Origin: Phaeobacter gallaeciensis
GTDB taxonomy: Bacteria > Pseudomonadota > Alphaproteobacteria > Rhodobacterales > Rhodobacteraceae
Assembly (NCBI RefSeq): GCF_001678945.1
Contig: NZ_CP015124.1
Span: forward strand, 2,146,001 to 2,210,000
Direction: 5' to 3'
DNA: 64,000 nucleotides
Part shown: positions 47,192 through 56,208 of the stretch, piece by piece
Layout: every line of letters begins with the position of its first letter
Numbering within the stretch: the stretch's first letter is position 1
Translations under genes and position numbers: made by a program
Notes under the pieces: generated by a model
What the model was told of the DNA's origin: nothing
Seen by the model: only the letters and a program-made list of their open reading frames with translations
Databases searched by the model: none

Positions 47192-47222
47192 TTGAACCTC
47201 TAGTGACTAGAGACATTAGGTT
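47192..47222 (+). promoter_or_regulatory. MerR-type promoter with 19-base spacer and perfect dyad
   Basis: TTGAAC (47192-47197) and TAGGTT (47217-47222) are separated by 19 bases rather than 17, as MerR-regulated promoters are. CTCTAGT (47198-47204) and ACTAGAG (47206-47212) form a perfect inverted repeat around one base inside the spacer. It drives the transporter at 47253 and is probably bound by the adjacent MerR protein. Confidence 0.8.
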
Positions 47223-47252
47223 GAGCTCGAATCGGAACAAAGGACAAGGGTA

Positions 47253-47879
47253 ATGGCAGGATGTTGCGGGCATGAGGCGCGGTTCGACGGGGTTTCGGCC
47301 GCCTATAAACGGCGCCTCTGGATCGTGATCGCGATCAACGCGGGCATGTTCGCGGTGGAGATGGGCGCGGGCCAGATGGCAGGCAGTCAGGCGCTAAAAG
47401 CGGACGCGCTGGATTTCCTCGGCGATGCGCTGACCTATGGGATTTCACTCGCCGTCATCGGTACATCGCTCAGCACCCGGGCGCTGGCGGCGCTGGCCAA
47501 GGGGATCAGCCTTCTGATGATGGGGATGTGGGTGTTTGGGTCGACCGTCTACCACGTGTTTGTTCTGGGTGTGCCGCAGGCCGAGGTGATGGGCGTCATC
47601 GGGTTCATGGCCTTGGCGGCCAATGTGACATCGGTCCTCCTGCTGGCGGCCTATAAGGACGGAGATGCCAATGTGCGCTCGGTCTGGCTGTGTTCGCGTA
47701 ATGATGCCATCGGCAATGTGGCGGTGATGATCGCGGCGCTGGGGGTCTGGGGGACAGCCACCGGCTGGCCGGACCTGATCGTCGCCGGGATCATGGCAGG
47801 GCTGTTCCTGAATTCCGCCTGGCAGATCCTTGTGCAGGCCATTCAGGAACGCCGCGAGGATCTGGCGCATCAGCACTAA
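47253..47879 (+). CDS. Cation transporter related to the CDF family (short form)
   Basis: This 208-residue membrane protein has about six helices, preceded by MAGCCGHEA, whose Cys-Cys-His could bind metal. It matches the membrane domain of cation diffusion facilitators (LKADALDFLGDALTYG in helix 2) but lacks the cytoplasmic domain. The usual HxxxD of helix 5 reads NDAIGN, so ion choice may differ from Zn carriers. It follows a MerR-type promoter and most likely exports a soft metal ion. A good ribosome binding site, AAGG, precedes the ATG. Confidence 0.8.
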   Translation: MAGCCGHEARFDGVSAAYKRRLWIVIAINAGMFAVEMGAGQMAGSQALKADALDFLGDALTYGISLAVIGTSLSTRALAALAKGISLLMMGMWVFGSTVYHVFVLGVPQAEVMGVIGFMALAANVTSVLLLAAYKDGDANVRSVWLCSRNDAIGNVAVMIAALGVWGTATGWPDLIVAGIMAGLFLNSAWQILVQAIQERREDLAHQH

Positions 47880-47892
47880 GGACTAGGGCGGT

Positions 47893-47940
47893 GCCTGCCT
47901 GGGGAGGCGCATATGCGCCTGCCGGGGGACAGGCAGGCGC
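47893..47940. terminator. Nested palindromes between the convergent transporter and malonyl-CoA synthetase genes
   Basis: An inner perfect 16-base palindrome AGGCGCATATGCGCCT (47905-47920) is enclosed by GCCTGCCT (47893-47900) and AGGCAGGC (47931-47938). It lies in the 87-base gap between convergent genes and probably acts as a two-way terminator, though no T-run follows. The 14 bases CTGCCTGGGGAGGC (47895-47908) recur at 59492-59505, behind dxs. Confidence 0.45.
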
Positions 47941-47966
47941 AGCCCGACCTATCGGCCGGGCGAAAC

Positions 47967-49469
47967 TCAGGCAAACAGCCCGGCATAGTGTTCGCGCAGG
48001 GCCTTTTTCTGCACCTTGCCCATTGTGTTGCGCGGCAGTGCGTCGAGCAGGATCACCTCTTTGGGCTGCTTGAACTTCGCCAGCTGCCCCGAAAGTGCGG
48101 CCTTCACCGCCTCGGCACTGGTGCCTTCGCCCGTGGGGACAACCACGGCGACGACGGCCTCGCCAAAGTCGGGATGCGGTACGCCGATCACCGCGCTTTC
48201 CAGCACGCCCGGCAGATCGTCGATCAGGCTTTCAACCTCTTTCGGGTAAACGTTGAAGCCGCCGGTGATCACCAGATCCTTTTCCCGGCCGACGATGGTG
48301 ACATAGCCGTCTTCGTCCATGCGGGCCATGTCGCCGGTGATGAACCAGCCATCAGGCAGCAGCTCCTCGGCGGTCTTTTCCGGCATCTGCCAGTAGCCCT
48401 GAAACACATTGGCCCCGCGCACATGAAGGACGCCGGTCTCGCCCGTCGGGACTTCCTTGTCCCCCGCCATGATCCGCGCCTCGACCCCCGGCAGGGGAAA
48501 GCCCACGGTGCCTGCGCGACGTTCGCCGTCATAGGGGTTCGACGTGCTCATATTGGTTTCAGTCATGCCATAGCGTTCCAGGATGCGGTGGCCGGTGCGG
48601 GCCTCCCATTCCTCATGCGTGTCCACCAACAAAGGCGCCGAGCCGGAGATGAACAGACGCATATTCGCGGCCTGCTCCCGCGTCAGGCGCGGATCCGCCA
48701 GCAGGCGCGTGTAGAAGGTCGGAACCCCCATCAGCGCCGTGGCGCGCGGCATCGCCTCCAATATCTCGTCTGCGTTGAAGCCCTTGAGGAACACCAGCCG
48801 CGCGCCCGCTAATAGCGCCACATTGGTGGCCACAAACAGCCCATGGGTGTGAAAGATCGGCAGCGCGTGGATCAGCACGTCCTGATCGGTGAACTGCCAG
48901 TAATCGCGCAACATCTCCGAATTGGAGGCAAGGTTTGCGTGGCTCAGCATCGCGCCCTTGGAGCGCCCGGTGGTCCCCGAGGTATAGAGGATCGCCGCCA
49001 GATCATCCGGTCCGCGCGGCACCGGATCAAAGCCGCCGCGCCCCACGACGGCATCGGTGAGGCTGCCCAGACCCTTGCCATCCAGCGTCACCACGCGGGC
49101 ATCGCCTGCCACTTCGGCGATATCACCTTCGCGGGCAGGGTCGCAGACCACCACGCGGGGGCTGGCATCGCCAAGGAAATAAGCCACCTCGGGCGTTGTA
49201 TAGGCGGTGTTGAGCGGCAGAAAGACGCCCCCGGCCATCACGGTACCAAGGTAAAGCTGGATCGCCTCGATGGTCTTTTCCACCTGCACCGCCACCCGGT
49301 CACCGGGCTGAACTCCCATCGCCACCAGCGCTGCCGCGTTGCGCTCGGCACCGGCAAACAATTCGCCGAATGTCATGCTGGCCCGTGCCGGGAAAGTGGC
49401 GAAATTGCGCGTCTCGTGGCCCATTGAGGCGGCCCGCAGCCGGGAAATCAGGTGGTTGGCATCATACAT
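47967..49469 (-). CDS. matB: Malonyl-CoA synthetase
   Basis: This 500-residue AMP-forming ligase makes malonyl-CoA from malonate, ATP and CoA. Motifs include YTSGTTGRSKGAMLSH near residue 165, the MatB-typical RYGMTETNMSTSNPYDGERR (two parts, near residue 305), and the C-terminal PRNTMGKVQKKALRE, which holds the catalytic Lys. It resembles known malonyl-CoA synthetases more than general acyl-CoA ligases. No malonate transporter or decarboxylase gene is nearby. The product could feed acyl carrier chemistry with the unusual acyl transferase at 45707, which is speculative. Confidence 0.88.
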   Translation of the reverse strand: MYDANHLISRLRAASMGHETRNFATFPARASMTFGELFAGAERNAAALVAMGVQPGDRVAVQVEKTIEAIQLYLGTVMAGGVFLPLNTAYTTPEVAYFLGDASPRVVVCDPAREGDIAEVAGDARVVTLDGKGLGSLTDAVVGRGGFDPVPRGPDDLAAILYTSGTTGRSKGAMLSHANLASNSEMLRDYWQFTDQDVLIHALPIFHTHGLFVATNVALLAGARLVFLKGFNADEILEAMPRATALMGVPTFYTRLLADPRLTREQAANMRLFISGSAPLLVDTHEEWEARTGHRILERYGMTETNMSTSNPYDGERRAGTVGFPLPGVEARIMAGDKEVPTGETGVLHVRGANVFQGYWQMPEKTAEELLPDGWFITGDMARMDEDGYVTIVGREKDLVITGGFNVYPKEVESLIDDLPGVLESAVIGVPHPDFGEAVVAVVVPTGEGTSAEAVKAALSGQLAKFKQPKEVILLDALPRNTMGKVQKKALREHYAGLFA

Positions 49470-49564
49470 CGGCTGGCTCCTTCATCAACGCAGGTATCTG
49501 CGCCAGAGCGGGGCGGAAAATCAAGCCATTGATCTTTGCCGCGCAGGGGCGCAGGTTCCCCGCC

Positions 49565-50506
49565 ATGACAAAACCCTTAACATCGCATCGACCGATTCTG
49601 GCAATCCTGCTGAAAGTCGCCGCCATCGGTCTGTTCACCATGCTGTCGGCCTTGATCAAGGCGGTATCAGAAGAGGTTCCGACAGGTGAGGCGGTGTTCT
49701 TCCGTTCCTTCTTTGCCATCCCGGTGATCGTGGTCTGGCTGGCCCTGCGCGGCGATCTGCGTGATGGGCTGAAGACGAAGAACCCGATGGTACACGTCTG
49801 GCGTGGGTTGGTGGGAACCTCTGCGATGGGGATGACGTTTCTGGGCCTTGGCCTCTTGCCCCTGCCAGAGGTTACCGCCATCGGCTATGCCACGCCGATC
49901 TTTACGCTGATCCTGGCGGCCGTGTTTCTGGGCGAGACCATTCGCATGGTGCGGATCTCGGCCGTTGCCATCGGCCTTGTCGGGGTGATGATCATGATCT
50001 GGCCGCGGCTTGGCTCTGGCGCGGATCTGTCGGACGGGGCGACGCTGGGCGCGCTACTGGTTCTTGGGGCGACCATTGCCCGGGGGTTCGTGCAGATCCA
50101 CGTGCGCCGCATGGTGATGACCGAACCGACCGCCGCCATCGTGTTCTATTTCTCGCTGACCGCATCCGCGCTGTCGCTGCTGACGCTGCCCTTTGGCTGG
50201 GTCATGCCCAGCGGAGAGGTTCTGGCGATGCTGATCGGGGCTGGCCTTGTTGGCGGGATTGCGCAGATCCTCGTGACCTCTTCTTATCGCTTTGCGCCCG
50301 CATCGATGCTGGCACCCTATGATTATGTCTCGATGATCTTTGCAATCCTGCTGGGGTATTTCTGGTTCGACGAGCTACCGACCTTTGTCATGCTGGCCGG
50401 GGCGACGCTGGTAATCGCGGGCAATGGGCTGGTGATCTGGCGCGAAAGCCGCTTGGGACTGGAACGCGGCAAGGCGCGCGCGGTCACCGATCCCAAGGGG
50501 GGATAA
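49565..50506 (+). CDS. DMT (EamA) family transporter
   Basis: This 313-residue membrane protein has ten helices in two EamA repeats. The ATG at 49565 starts directly before the first helix; the longer open frame to 49370 overlaps matB and has no membrane character. Such proteins export amino acids, nucleotides or other metabolites; the substrate cannot be told. It is divergent from matB, with 95 bases between. Confidence 0.88.
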   Translation: MTKPLTSHRPILAILLKVAAIGLFTMLSALIKAVSEEVPTGEAVFFRSFFAIPVIVVWLALRGDLRDGLKTKNPMVHVWRGLVGTSAMGMTFLGLGLLPLPEVTAIGYATPIFTLILAAVFLGETIRMVRISAVAIGLVGVMIMIWPRLGSGADLSDGATLGALLVLGATIARGFVQIHVRRMVMTEPTAAIVFYFSLTASALSLLTLPFGWVMPSGEVLAMLIGAGLVGGIAQILVTSSYRFAPASMLAPYDYVSMIFAILLGYFWFDELPTFVMLAGATLVIAGNGLVIWRESRLGLERGKARAVTDPKGG

Positions 50507-50597
50507 GGGCAAGGCAGCCACGGCAATGTGATTGGCCCGGACGCCCTGCATGGCGCCACTATGCCGGGATTGACGATAGCCGCTACGGACCGCCGCC

Positions 50598-51095
50598 TTG
50601 ACCGAGACATCCCCCAGTTTCCGCCCGCCCGCAATCACGCTGGCGCGTCTGACCGACGTACCGCTCGAGCAGATCCTGGCGCATATGTCCGATCCCCGTG
50701 TGGCGACGCATCTGCCCTTGATGACCGAAGGCTGGGATGCCGCGATGGTGCGCCAATTCGTTGAGATGAAAGAGGCACGCTGGCAGCAAGACGGGTTGGG
50801 CCATTGGGCGTTTCTGGCTGATGGCGCCTATGTCGGATGGGGCGGATTTGAAAAGGAAGGGGAGGAATGGGATCTCGGGCTGGTTCTGCGGCCAGACTGC
50901 TTTGGCCTTGGGCCGCGCATCTCACGGCACCTGCTGGAGTTTGCGCGGCATGATGCGCGCATTCCCTATGTCACCTTCCTGTTGCCGCCCTCGCGCAAAT
51001 CGCTGGGTGCCCTGTCCCGGCTGGGCGCGCGGTTTCTGGAAGAGATCGACTACGATGGCACCCGCTTCCTGAAATTCCGCCTCAATACTGTATGA
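50598..51095 (+). CDS. GNAT family N-acetyltransferase
   Basis: This 165-residue protein has the GNAT acetyl-CoA fold, with a beta strand (GAYVGWGGFEKEGEEWDLGL, about residues 76-95) and helix after LVLRPDCFGLGPRISRHLL. Members acetylate small molecules, peptides or ribosomal proteins; the substrate is unknown. The best start in frame is a TTG at 50598 with a weak CGGA box; an internal ATG at 50685 is possible but would cut the first strand. Confidence 0.78.
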   Translation: MTETSPSFRPPAITLARLTDVPLEQILAHMSDPRVATHLPLMTEGWDAAMVRQFVEMKEARWQQDGLGHWAFLADGAYVGWGGFEKEGEEWDLGLVLRPDCFGLGPRISRHLLEFARHDARIPYVTFLLPPSRKSLGALSRLGARFLEEIDYDGTRFLKFRLNTV

Positions 51096-51125
51096 GGGCT
51101 CCGGCAGACGGCGGAGAACGAAGTT

Positions 51126-51148
51126 GGCCCGGGACAGTGCCCCGGGCC
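51126..51148. terminator. Hairpin terminator between convergent GNAT and phoD genes
   Basis: GGCCCGGG (51126-51133) pairs with CCCGGGCC (51141-51148) around a 7-base loop and is followed by CTTGGTT. It lies in the gap between convergent genes and probably ends both transcripts. Confidence 0.55.
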
Positions 51149-51189
51149 CTTGGTTCGGTAACTGTGTTCAGTCCTGACAGGCAGTCAGA

Positions 51190-52755
51190 TCAGATGCTGG
51201 CGCCCTTGGGATCCAGAGTGATCTTCCACAGCTCCTGATCGGCGCGGTCCATCAGGCGCACGGTCATCTGCTGGGTGGCGCCGTCGATGTCCACCAGACC
51301 GAAGAACTGTAGACCCATTGAGGGCGGCAGGTTGGCGCCCTGCTCCTCGGTCGGGGCCTTCACGAACTTCACTTCGGGGCCAAAGGTGCCGTCCAGCGCG
51401 TTCGGACCAAAGGTACCGGCGTGCAGCGGGCCGGAGACGAACTCCCAGAAAGGTTCGAAGTCCTGGAAGGCGGCCTTGTCCGGGTTATAGTAATGCGCCG
51501 CAGTGTAGTGCACATCGGCAGTGAACCAGACGGTGTTGTCGATCTTGGCGGTCTTGATGAAGCGCAGCAGGTCGGCGATTTCGAATTCGCGGCCCTTGGC
51601 GCTGCCATCGTCACCATTTGAGATCGCCTCGACCCGCTCCCCGTCGCGCACGACCAGACCGATGGGCATGTCGCAGGCGATGACTTTCCAGGTGGCGGTG
51701 GATTTCACCAGCTCACGCTTGAGCCATGCGATCTGCTCGGCGCCCAGAAGCGTGGTTGCCTCATCCGCGGGGTTTTCCTGCAGACCCAGGCTGTTGCCCG
51801 CGCGATAGCTGCGCAAATCCAGGAAGAAGACGTCCAGCATCGGGCCGTAACCGATCTTGCGGTAGACCCGGCCCGGCTCGGCGGGCGTGTAGCTGATCGG
51901 GGTCATCTCGTGGAAGGCCTTGGCCGAGCGGGCCGCCAGCACATGCACGTTCTTCTCGGTGTAGCGGTCGTCGCCGCTCAGATCCTTGGAATCGGACCAG
52001 TTGTTGACAACCTCGTGGTCGTCCCACTGGAAGAAGGTCGGGCACAGGGCGTTCATTTCGCGCACATGCTCGTCCATCATGTTGTATTTCCACTGGCCGC
52101 GGAATTCGTCCAGGGTCTCGGCGACTTTGCGCTTTTCGTCGATCAGGGTGGCGTTCTTCCAGATCAGCTGACCGTCCTTTTCGACCTCGTCCTGCATCGG
52201 GCCATCGGCATAGATGGTATCGCCCGAGTGGATGAAGAAATCGGGGCGGTGCTGGGCCATGGTCGCATAGGTGCGCATTCCTTCGTCATCGATGCCCCAG
52301 CCCTGACCGGCGGTGTCGCCCGACCAGGCAAAACGCACATCGCGGCGCGCGGTCGGCGCGGTGCGGAACTGACCGACGATGGGGTCCGATGTCGCCTGCA
52401 GATCGTTCAGATCCGCAGCCACAAAACGGTAGAAGATATCCTGATCCGACGGCAGGCCATCAACCATGCGCTTGACGGCGAAATCGTTGCTGGGGCCTGC
52501 GGTCAGCGGCGCCAGCTGGCGCGCATTGGCAAAGCTTTCGGTGGTGGAGACTTCCATCATCACCCGCGCGGGGCGGTCGGTGCGGGTCCAGATCATGCCG
52601 GACATGGTGTCCACGTCGCCGGACTGAACGCCGTGCGTAAAGACCGGGCGTGCCGAAGCACGCGAAATCGAGGGCGCCGCCAGCGAGGCAGCAAAAGCGG
52701 TACCGCCCGCCAGGAAAGCCCGGCGGCTGGGGCGCATAAAGCGATGAGAAGACAT
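51190..52755 (-). CDS. phoD: Alkaline phosphatase D (PhoD family), Tat-exported
   Basis: This 521-residue phosphodiesterase/phosphatase releases phosphate from organic esters outside the cytoplasm. The ATG at 52755 gives a twin-arginine leader with SRRAFLAGG near residue 10 and a cut after about residue 33; GGGGAA precedes it. Metal-site strings include SGDTIYADG, WDDHEVVNNW and TADVHYTA. The upstream region has only a weak likeness to a Pho box, so PhoB control is unproven. Confidence 0.9.
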   Translation of the reverse strand: MSSHRFMRPSRRAFLAGGTAFAASLAAPSISRASARPVFTHGVQSGDVDTMSGMIWTRTDRPARVMMEVSTTESFANARQLAPLTAGPSNDFAVKRMVDGLPSDQDIFYRFVAADLNDLQATSDPIVGQFRTAPTARRDVRFAWSGDTAGQGWGIDDEGMRTYATMAQHRPDFFIHSGDTIYADGPMQDEVEKDGQLIWKNATLIDEKRKVAETLDEFRGQWKYNMMDEHVREMNALCPTFFQWDDHEVVNNWSDSKDLSGDDRYTEKNVHVLAARSAKAFHEMTPISYTPAEPGRVYRKIGYGPMLDVFFLDLRSYRAGNSLGLQENPADEATTLLGAEQIAWLKRELVKSTATWKVIACDMPIGLVVRDGERVEAISNGDDGSAKGREFEIADLLRFIKTAKIDNTVWFTADVHYTAAHYYNPDKAAFQDFEPFWEFVSGPLHAGTFGPNALDGTFGPEVKFVKAPTEEQGANLPPSMGLQFFGLVDIDGATQQMTVRLMDRADQELWKITLDPKGASI

Positions 52756-52894
52756 GAGATTCCCCTGTCTGTTACATTGGATAGGTGGCGCCAGACAGAC
52801 CGCGCCAATGTAAAATCTTTCCGTGCTCAAAATGAAACTTTGACGAACGTTTTGTGACCCCCTGCCCGCGCGGTGAAAGGACGGGCTGGCCAGG

Positions 52895-53326
52895 TCAGGC
52901 GGAGTCCAGCCGCGCACGCAGGGCGTTTACCCGGTCGCGCAATTCGATCAGCTCATTCAGATCGCCGCCCATCGCCTCGATGACGCAGGTGGAAATTTCC
53001 TGCGCCTCGGCCTGCAGGGCCTGCCCCTTGTCGGTCAGGGACACGATCAGGCTGCGCTCATCCTCGGGATTGCGGCGGCGGGTCAGGTAGCCTGCGCTTT
53101 CCATCCGCTTCAGCAGCGGCGTCAGCGTATTGGTTTCCAGATCCAGCCGCTTGCCCAGATCTCTGACCTTCTGTTCGTCCTGCTCCCACAGGGCCACCAG
53201 CACCAGATACTGCGGATAGGTCAGGCCCAAGGGCGCCAGCAGGGGACGGTACAGTCGCGTCAGCGCGTGGTTCGCCGAATAGAGCGAGAAGCACAGAAGA
53301 TCGTCAATTTTCAGGGTCCGGTCCAT
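52895..53326 (-). CDS. ohrR: OhrR, MarR-type organic peroxide sensor
   Basis: This 143-residue repressor senses lipid and organic peroxides through the Cys in LLCFSLYS (C12 from the ATG at 53326; a GTG at 53350 would add eight residues). A second Cys, C114, suggests a two-Cys disulfide mechanism. The winged helix includes LDLETNTLTPLLKRMESAGY. It is divergent from ohr, and the two tandem palindromes between them are the likely binding sites. Oxidation of Cys would release both promoters. Confidence 0.9.
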   Translation of the reverse strand: MDRTLKIDDLLCFSLYSANHALTRLYRPLLAPLGLTYPQYLVLVALWEQDEQKVRDLGKRLDLETNTLTPLLKRMESAGYLTRRRNPEDERSLIVSLTDKGQALQAEAQEISTCVIEAMGGDLNELIELRDRVNALRARLDSA

Positions 53327-53396
53327 GTCTTCATGATTTATGTCGCGCACGCTTTAATCGCAAGCGGTTGATTTTTGGCTCGTAGCCTCTATTTAT

Positions 53397-53423
53397 ATCG
53401 TACACGATATAATCGTACACGAT
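53397..53423. promoter_or_regulatory. Tandem OhrR operators
   Basis: Two copies of ATCGTACACGAT (53397-53408 and 53412-53423) lie 15 bases apart, centre to centre, between ohrR and ohr. Each is a palindrome with perfect ATCGT and ACGAT arms. They cover the ohr promoter region just before its AAGGAGG ribosome binding site. Confidence 0.8.
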
Positions 53424-53439
53424 TCAAAAAGGAGGCAAC

Positions 53440-53868
53440 ATGTCCATCACCCCGATCTACACCGCAGGCGCCACTGCAACCGGCGGCCGCGACGGCAAAG
53501 CCAGCATCCACGGCAGCGAGGTTCATTTCGATCTGGATCCGCCCCGCGAAATGGGCGGCGGCGGTAAAGGCAGCAACCCGGAACAGCTTTTCGCCGCCGG
53601 ATATGCGGCCTGCTATATCGGTGCGATGAAATTCGCCACGACCCAGGACACATCCCTGGCCAAGGTGCCCGACGATGTTTCTGTCGATGCCGCGGTTGGC
53701 ATCGGTCCGCGCGCCGAAGGCGGCTTTGGCCTCTCGGTGAACCTCAAGGTCTCCATGCCCGGTGTGGACAAGGTCGAAGCCCAACGCATCGCCGATGCGG
53801 GCCACGCCATCTGCCCCTATTCCAACGCCACCCGCGGCAATATTGAAGTCACCACCGAGGTGGTCTGA
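53440..53868 (+). CDS. ohr: Organic hydroperoxide resistance protein Ohr
   Basis: This 142-residue dimeric thiol peroxidase reduces organic hydroperoxides. The two catalytic Cys are C58 (GYAACYIGA) and C125 (HAICPYSNATRGN). AAGGAGG lies at the right distance from the ATG. Repression by OhrR through the tandem sites upstream is expected. A strong two-way terminator follows. Confidence 0.95.
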   Translation: MSITPIYTAGATATGGRDGKASIHGSEVHFDLDPPREMGGGGKGSNPEQLFAAGYAACYIGAMKFATTQDTSLAKVPDDVSVDAAVGIGPRAEGGFGLSVNLKVSMPGVDKVEAQRIADAGHAICPYSNATRGNIEVTTEVV

Positions 53869-53914
53869 CAGCCCCGCCACCGGGCGCCCACTGCACCGCA
53901 GGTGCTGAAACAGA

Positions 53915-53944
53915 AAAAGCGCGGGCCAATCGGCCCGCGCTTTT
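53915..53944. terminator. Bidirectional terminator between ohr and ilvE
   Basis: AAAAGCGCGGGCC (53915-53927) pairs perfectly over 13 bases with GGCCCGCGCTTTT (53932-53944) around an AATC loop. A-rich and T-rich ends make it work on both strands, for the convergent ohr and ilvE genes. Confidence 0.9.
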
Positions 53945-53969
53945 GCATCTTACCAACAGATCTGACGGA

Positions 53970-54836
53970 TCAGCTGCGCACCAGCGCCTCATAGGCCTCG
54001 GCGATCTCGCGGGTCAGCGCGCCCACTTCGAATTTATAGGGGCCGATCTCGCCCACCGGGGTGACCTCGGCAGCGGTACCGGTCAGCCAACACTGTTCAA
54101 AGCCTTCCATTTCCTCGGGCATGATGTGGCGCTCGTGCACGGTGATGCCACGGTCCTTCAGCATGCCGATCACGGTCTGACGGGTGAGGCCGTTGAGGAA
54201 GCAATCGGGCAGCGGCGTATGCACTTCGCCATCCTTCACGAAAAAGATATTGGCGCCAGTCGCCTCGGCCACGTAGCCGCGGTAATCCATGAACAGCGCG
54301 TCCGAGCAGCCCTTGGCCTCGGCCTTGTGCTTGGAGATGGTGCAGATCATGTAAAGGCCAGCCGCCTTGGCGTGCACCGGGATGGTTTCCGGACTCGGGC
54401 GTTTCCACTCTGCGATGTCCAGCTTGGCGCCCTGCATCTTGGCGTCACCGTAATAGGCGCCCCAGCCCCAGACAGCGACCGCCATCCGCACCGGGTTCTT
54501 GGCCGAAGCGACGCCCATGTCTTCACCCGCGCCGCGCCAGACCAGTGCGCGCACATAGGCGTCGGTCAGACCCGAGGCCTTCAGGGTCTCTTCCTTGGCG
54601 GCTTCGATCTGATCCACGGTATAGGGCATCGGCATGTCCAGCGCCTCGGCAGAGGCGATCAGGCGCTCGGAGTGTTCGCGGCTCTTGAAGATCTTGCCGT
54701 TATAGGCGCGCTCGCCCTCGAAAACGGAAGACGCATAATGCATCGCATGGGTCAGGATATGCACCTTGGCATCCCGCCATTCGACCATCTCCCCGTCCAT
54801 CCAGATCAATCCGTCACGGTCATCATATCCGGCCAT
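53970..54836 (-). CDS. ilvE: Branched-chain amino acid aminotransferase
   Basis: This 288-residue PLP enzyme makes valine, leucine and isoleucine from their 2-oxoacids. The PLP Lys lies in VHAKAAGLYM, and the class IV string EATGANIFFV is present. Substrate site strings such as HYASSVFEGERAY near the start match IlvE. It is divergent from petP, and a strong terminator follows. Confidence 0.92.
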   Translation of the reverse strand: MAGYDDRDGLIWMDGEMVEWRDAKVHILTHAMHYASSVFEGERAYNGKIFKSREHSERLIASAEALDMPMPYTVDQIEAAKEETLKASGLTDAYVRALVWRGAGEDMGVASAKNPVRMAVAVWGWGAYYGDAKMQGAKLDIAEWKRPSPETIPVHAKAAGLYMICTISKHKAEAKGCSDALFMDYRGYVAEATGANIFFVKDGEVHTPLPDCFLNGLTRQTVIGMLKDRGITVHERHIMPEEMEGFEQCWLTGTAAEVTPVGEIGPYKFEVGALTREIAEAYEALVRS

Positions 54837-54997
54837 GCCGCACCTCCACTAAATCCATCGATGTTTTCATAAGTTGCGCTCGAAATGACCGGAGCGGACA
54901 TATTGTTGCGCCAAAGCTGCGATTCGATACATCTTCACCCTTGGAATGTCAATAACGCTGACTTAAACTGCCTGTGAGAGCAGTGGAGGGGACAGCC

Positions 54998-55510
54998 ATG
55001 CCGGAAGGGCGTTCAGGACAGGGTTTTGGCGGCGAAAGCCTGTTGTTTCTGACGGACGAACAGCTCCGCCAGGGGATCGAGGCGGTGTTCTTTGCCTACC
55101 GGGGTTTTACCGCAGATCCCGACCGGATCCTCGCCGAAATGGCCTATGGCCGGGCGCATCACCGGGCGATCCACTTTATCAACCGGGCGCCGGGCACAAC
55201 GGTCAACAACCTGTTGACCATTCTGGGCGTCACCAAGCAATCGCTGAACCGGGTACTGCGCACCCTGATCGAAGACGGGCTGGTCGAAAGCAGGGTCGGC
55301 ACCGCCGACAAGCGGGAACGGCATCTTTACCTCACCGAAAAGGGCGTGGCCCTGGAAACGGCACTGTCCGATGCCCAGCGCGCCCGCATGCGCAGCGCCT
55401 ATAAAGAAGCCGGCCCCGAGGCGGTACAGGGCTTCAAGAAGGTGCTGGAAGCGATGATGGATGCGGATATGCGCCGGGTCTATGCCAAGCTGCGGGAAAC
55501 CGGATCATGA
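54998..55510 (+). CDS. petP: MarR-type regulator PetP
   Basis: This 170-residue MarR family protein has a winged helix (VNNLLTILGVTKQSLNRVL near residue 70) and a wing RVGTADKRERHLYLT. The ATG at 54998 is chosen for its GGAGGGG box over the frame start at 54974. The stop overlaps the petR start (ATGA), the arrangement of petP-petR in Rhodobacter, where the pair is needed for growth with the cytochrome bc1 complex. The pair is not beside petABC here. Confidence 0.82.
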   Translation: MPEGRSGQGFGGESLLFLTDEQLRQGIEAVFFAYRGFTADPDRILAEMAYGRAHHRAIHFINRAPGTTVNNLLTILGVTKQSLNRVLRTLIEDGLVESRVGTADKRERHLYLTEKGVALETALSDAQRARMRSAYKEAGPEAVQGFKKVLEAMMDADMRRVYAKLRETGS

Positions 55511-56208
55511 GCACCAACGACGCACATCTGATGATCGTGGATGATGATGAGCGCATCCGCAGCCTGTTGAAGAAGTTCCTGATGCGGGCCGGGTTCCTTG
55601 TTACCGCCGCGCGCGACGGCGCCCATGCCCGGCGGCTGCTGGCCGGCCTCGATTTCGATCTGATTATCATGGATGTGATGATGCCGGGCGAGGATGGCGT
55701 CAGCCTGACCCGCGCCTTGCGCGAAACCATGACCACGCCGATCCTGCTGCTGACCGCCAAGGGTGAAACCGATGACCGCATCGCCGGGCTGGAGGCCGGG
55801 GCCGACGATTACCTCTCCAAACCGTTTGAGCCCAAGGAGCTGCTGCTGCGCGTCAACGCCATCCTGCGCCGGATGCCCGATACCGTGGCCGAGGACAGCA
55901 TTCCCAAGGTTCTGCACCTCGGCGCCATCCGCTATGACATCGAACGGGGCGAGATGTGGCAGGGGGACGATCTGATCCGCCTCACCGGCACCGAAAGCCA
56001 GCTGATGAAGATCTTTTCCGCCCAGCCCGGAGAGCCGATCAGCCGGGCAAAACTGGTCGAGGATCTGGGCCGCGACCGGGGCCAGGCGCAAGAACGCGCC
56101 GTGGACGTGCAGATCACCCGCCTGCGCCGCAAGATCGAACCCAACCCGAAACAACCGCAATACCTGCAAACCGTGCGCGGTGCGGGCTATATGCTGGCGC
56201 CGGACTGA
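55507..56208 (+). CDS. petR: OmpR-type response regulator PetR
   Basis: This 233-residue regulator has a receiver domain (about residues 7-120) with D56 as the phosphorylated Asp in MDVMMPGEDG and K in LSKPF. A winged-helix OmpR DNA-binding domain (about 135-232) ends with TVRGAGYML. No sensor kinase gene follows, so its partner is elsewhere. It is coupled to petP by ATGA. Confidence 0.88.
   Translation: MSTNDAHLMIVDDDERIRSLLKKFLMRAGFLVTAARDGAHARRLLAGLDFDLIIMDVMMPGEDGVSLTRALRETMTTPILLLTAKGETDDRIAGLEAGADDYLSKPFEPKELLLRVNAILRRMPDTVAEDSIPKVLHLGAIRYDIERGEMWQGDDLIRLTGTESQLMKIFSAQPGEPISRAKLVEDLGRDRGQAQERAVDVQITRLRRKIEPNPKQPQYLQTVRGAGYMLAPD

Noticed and set aside
52756-52860. Pho box upstream of phoD
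   Set aside because: The best alignment to two CTGTCAT repeats gives only about 9 of 14 matches, too weak to call PhoB control.
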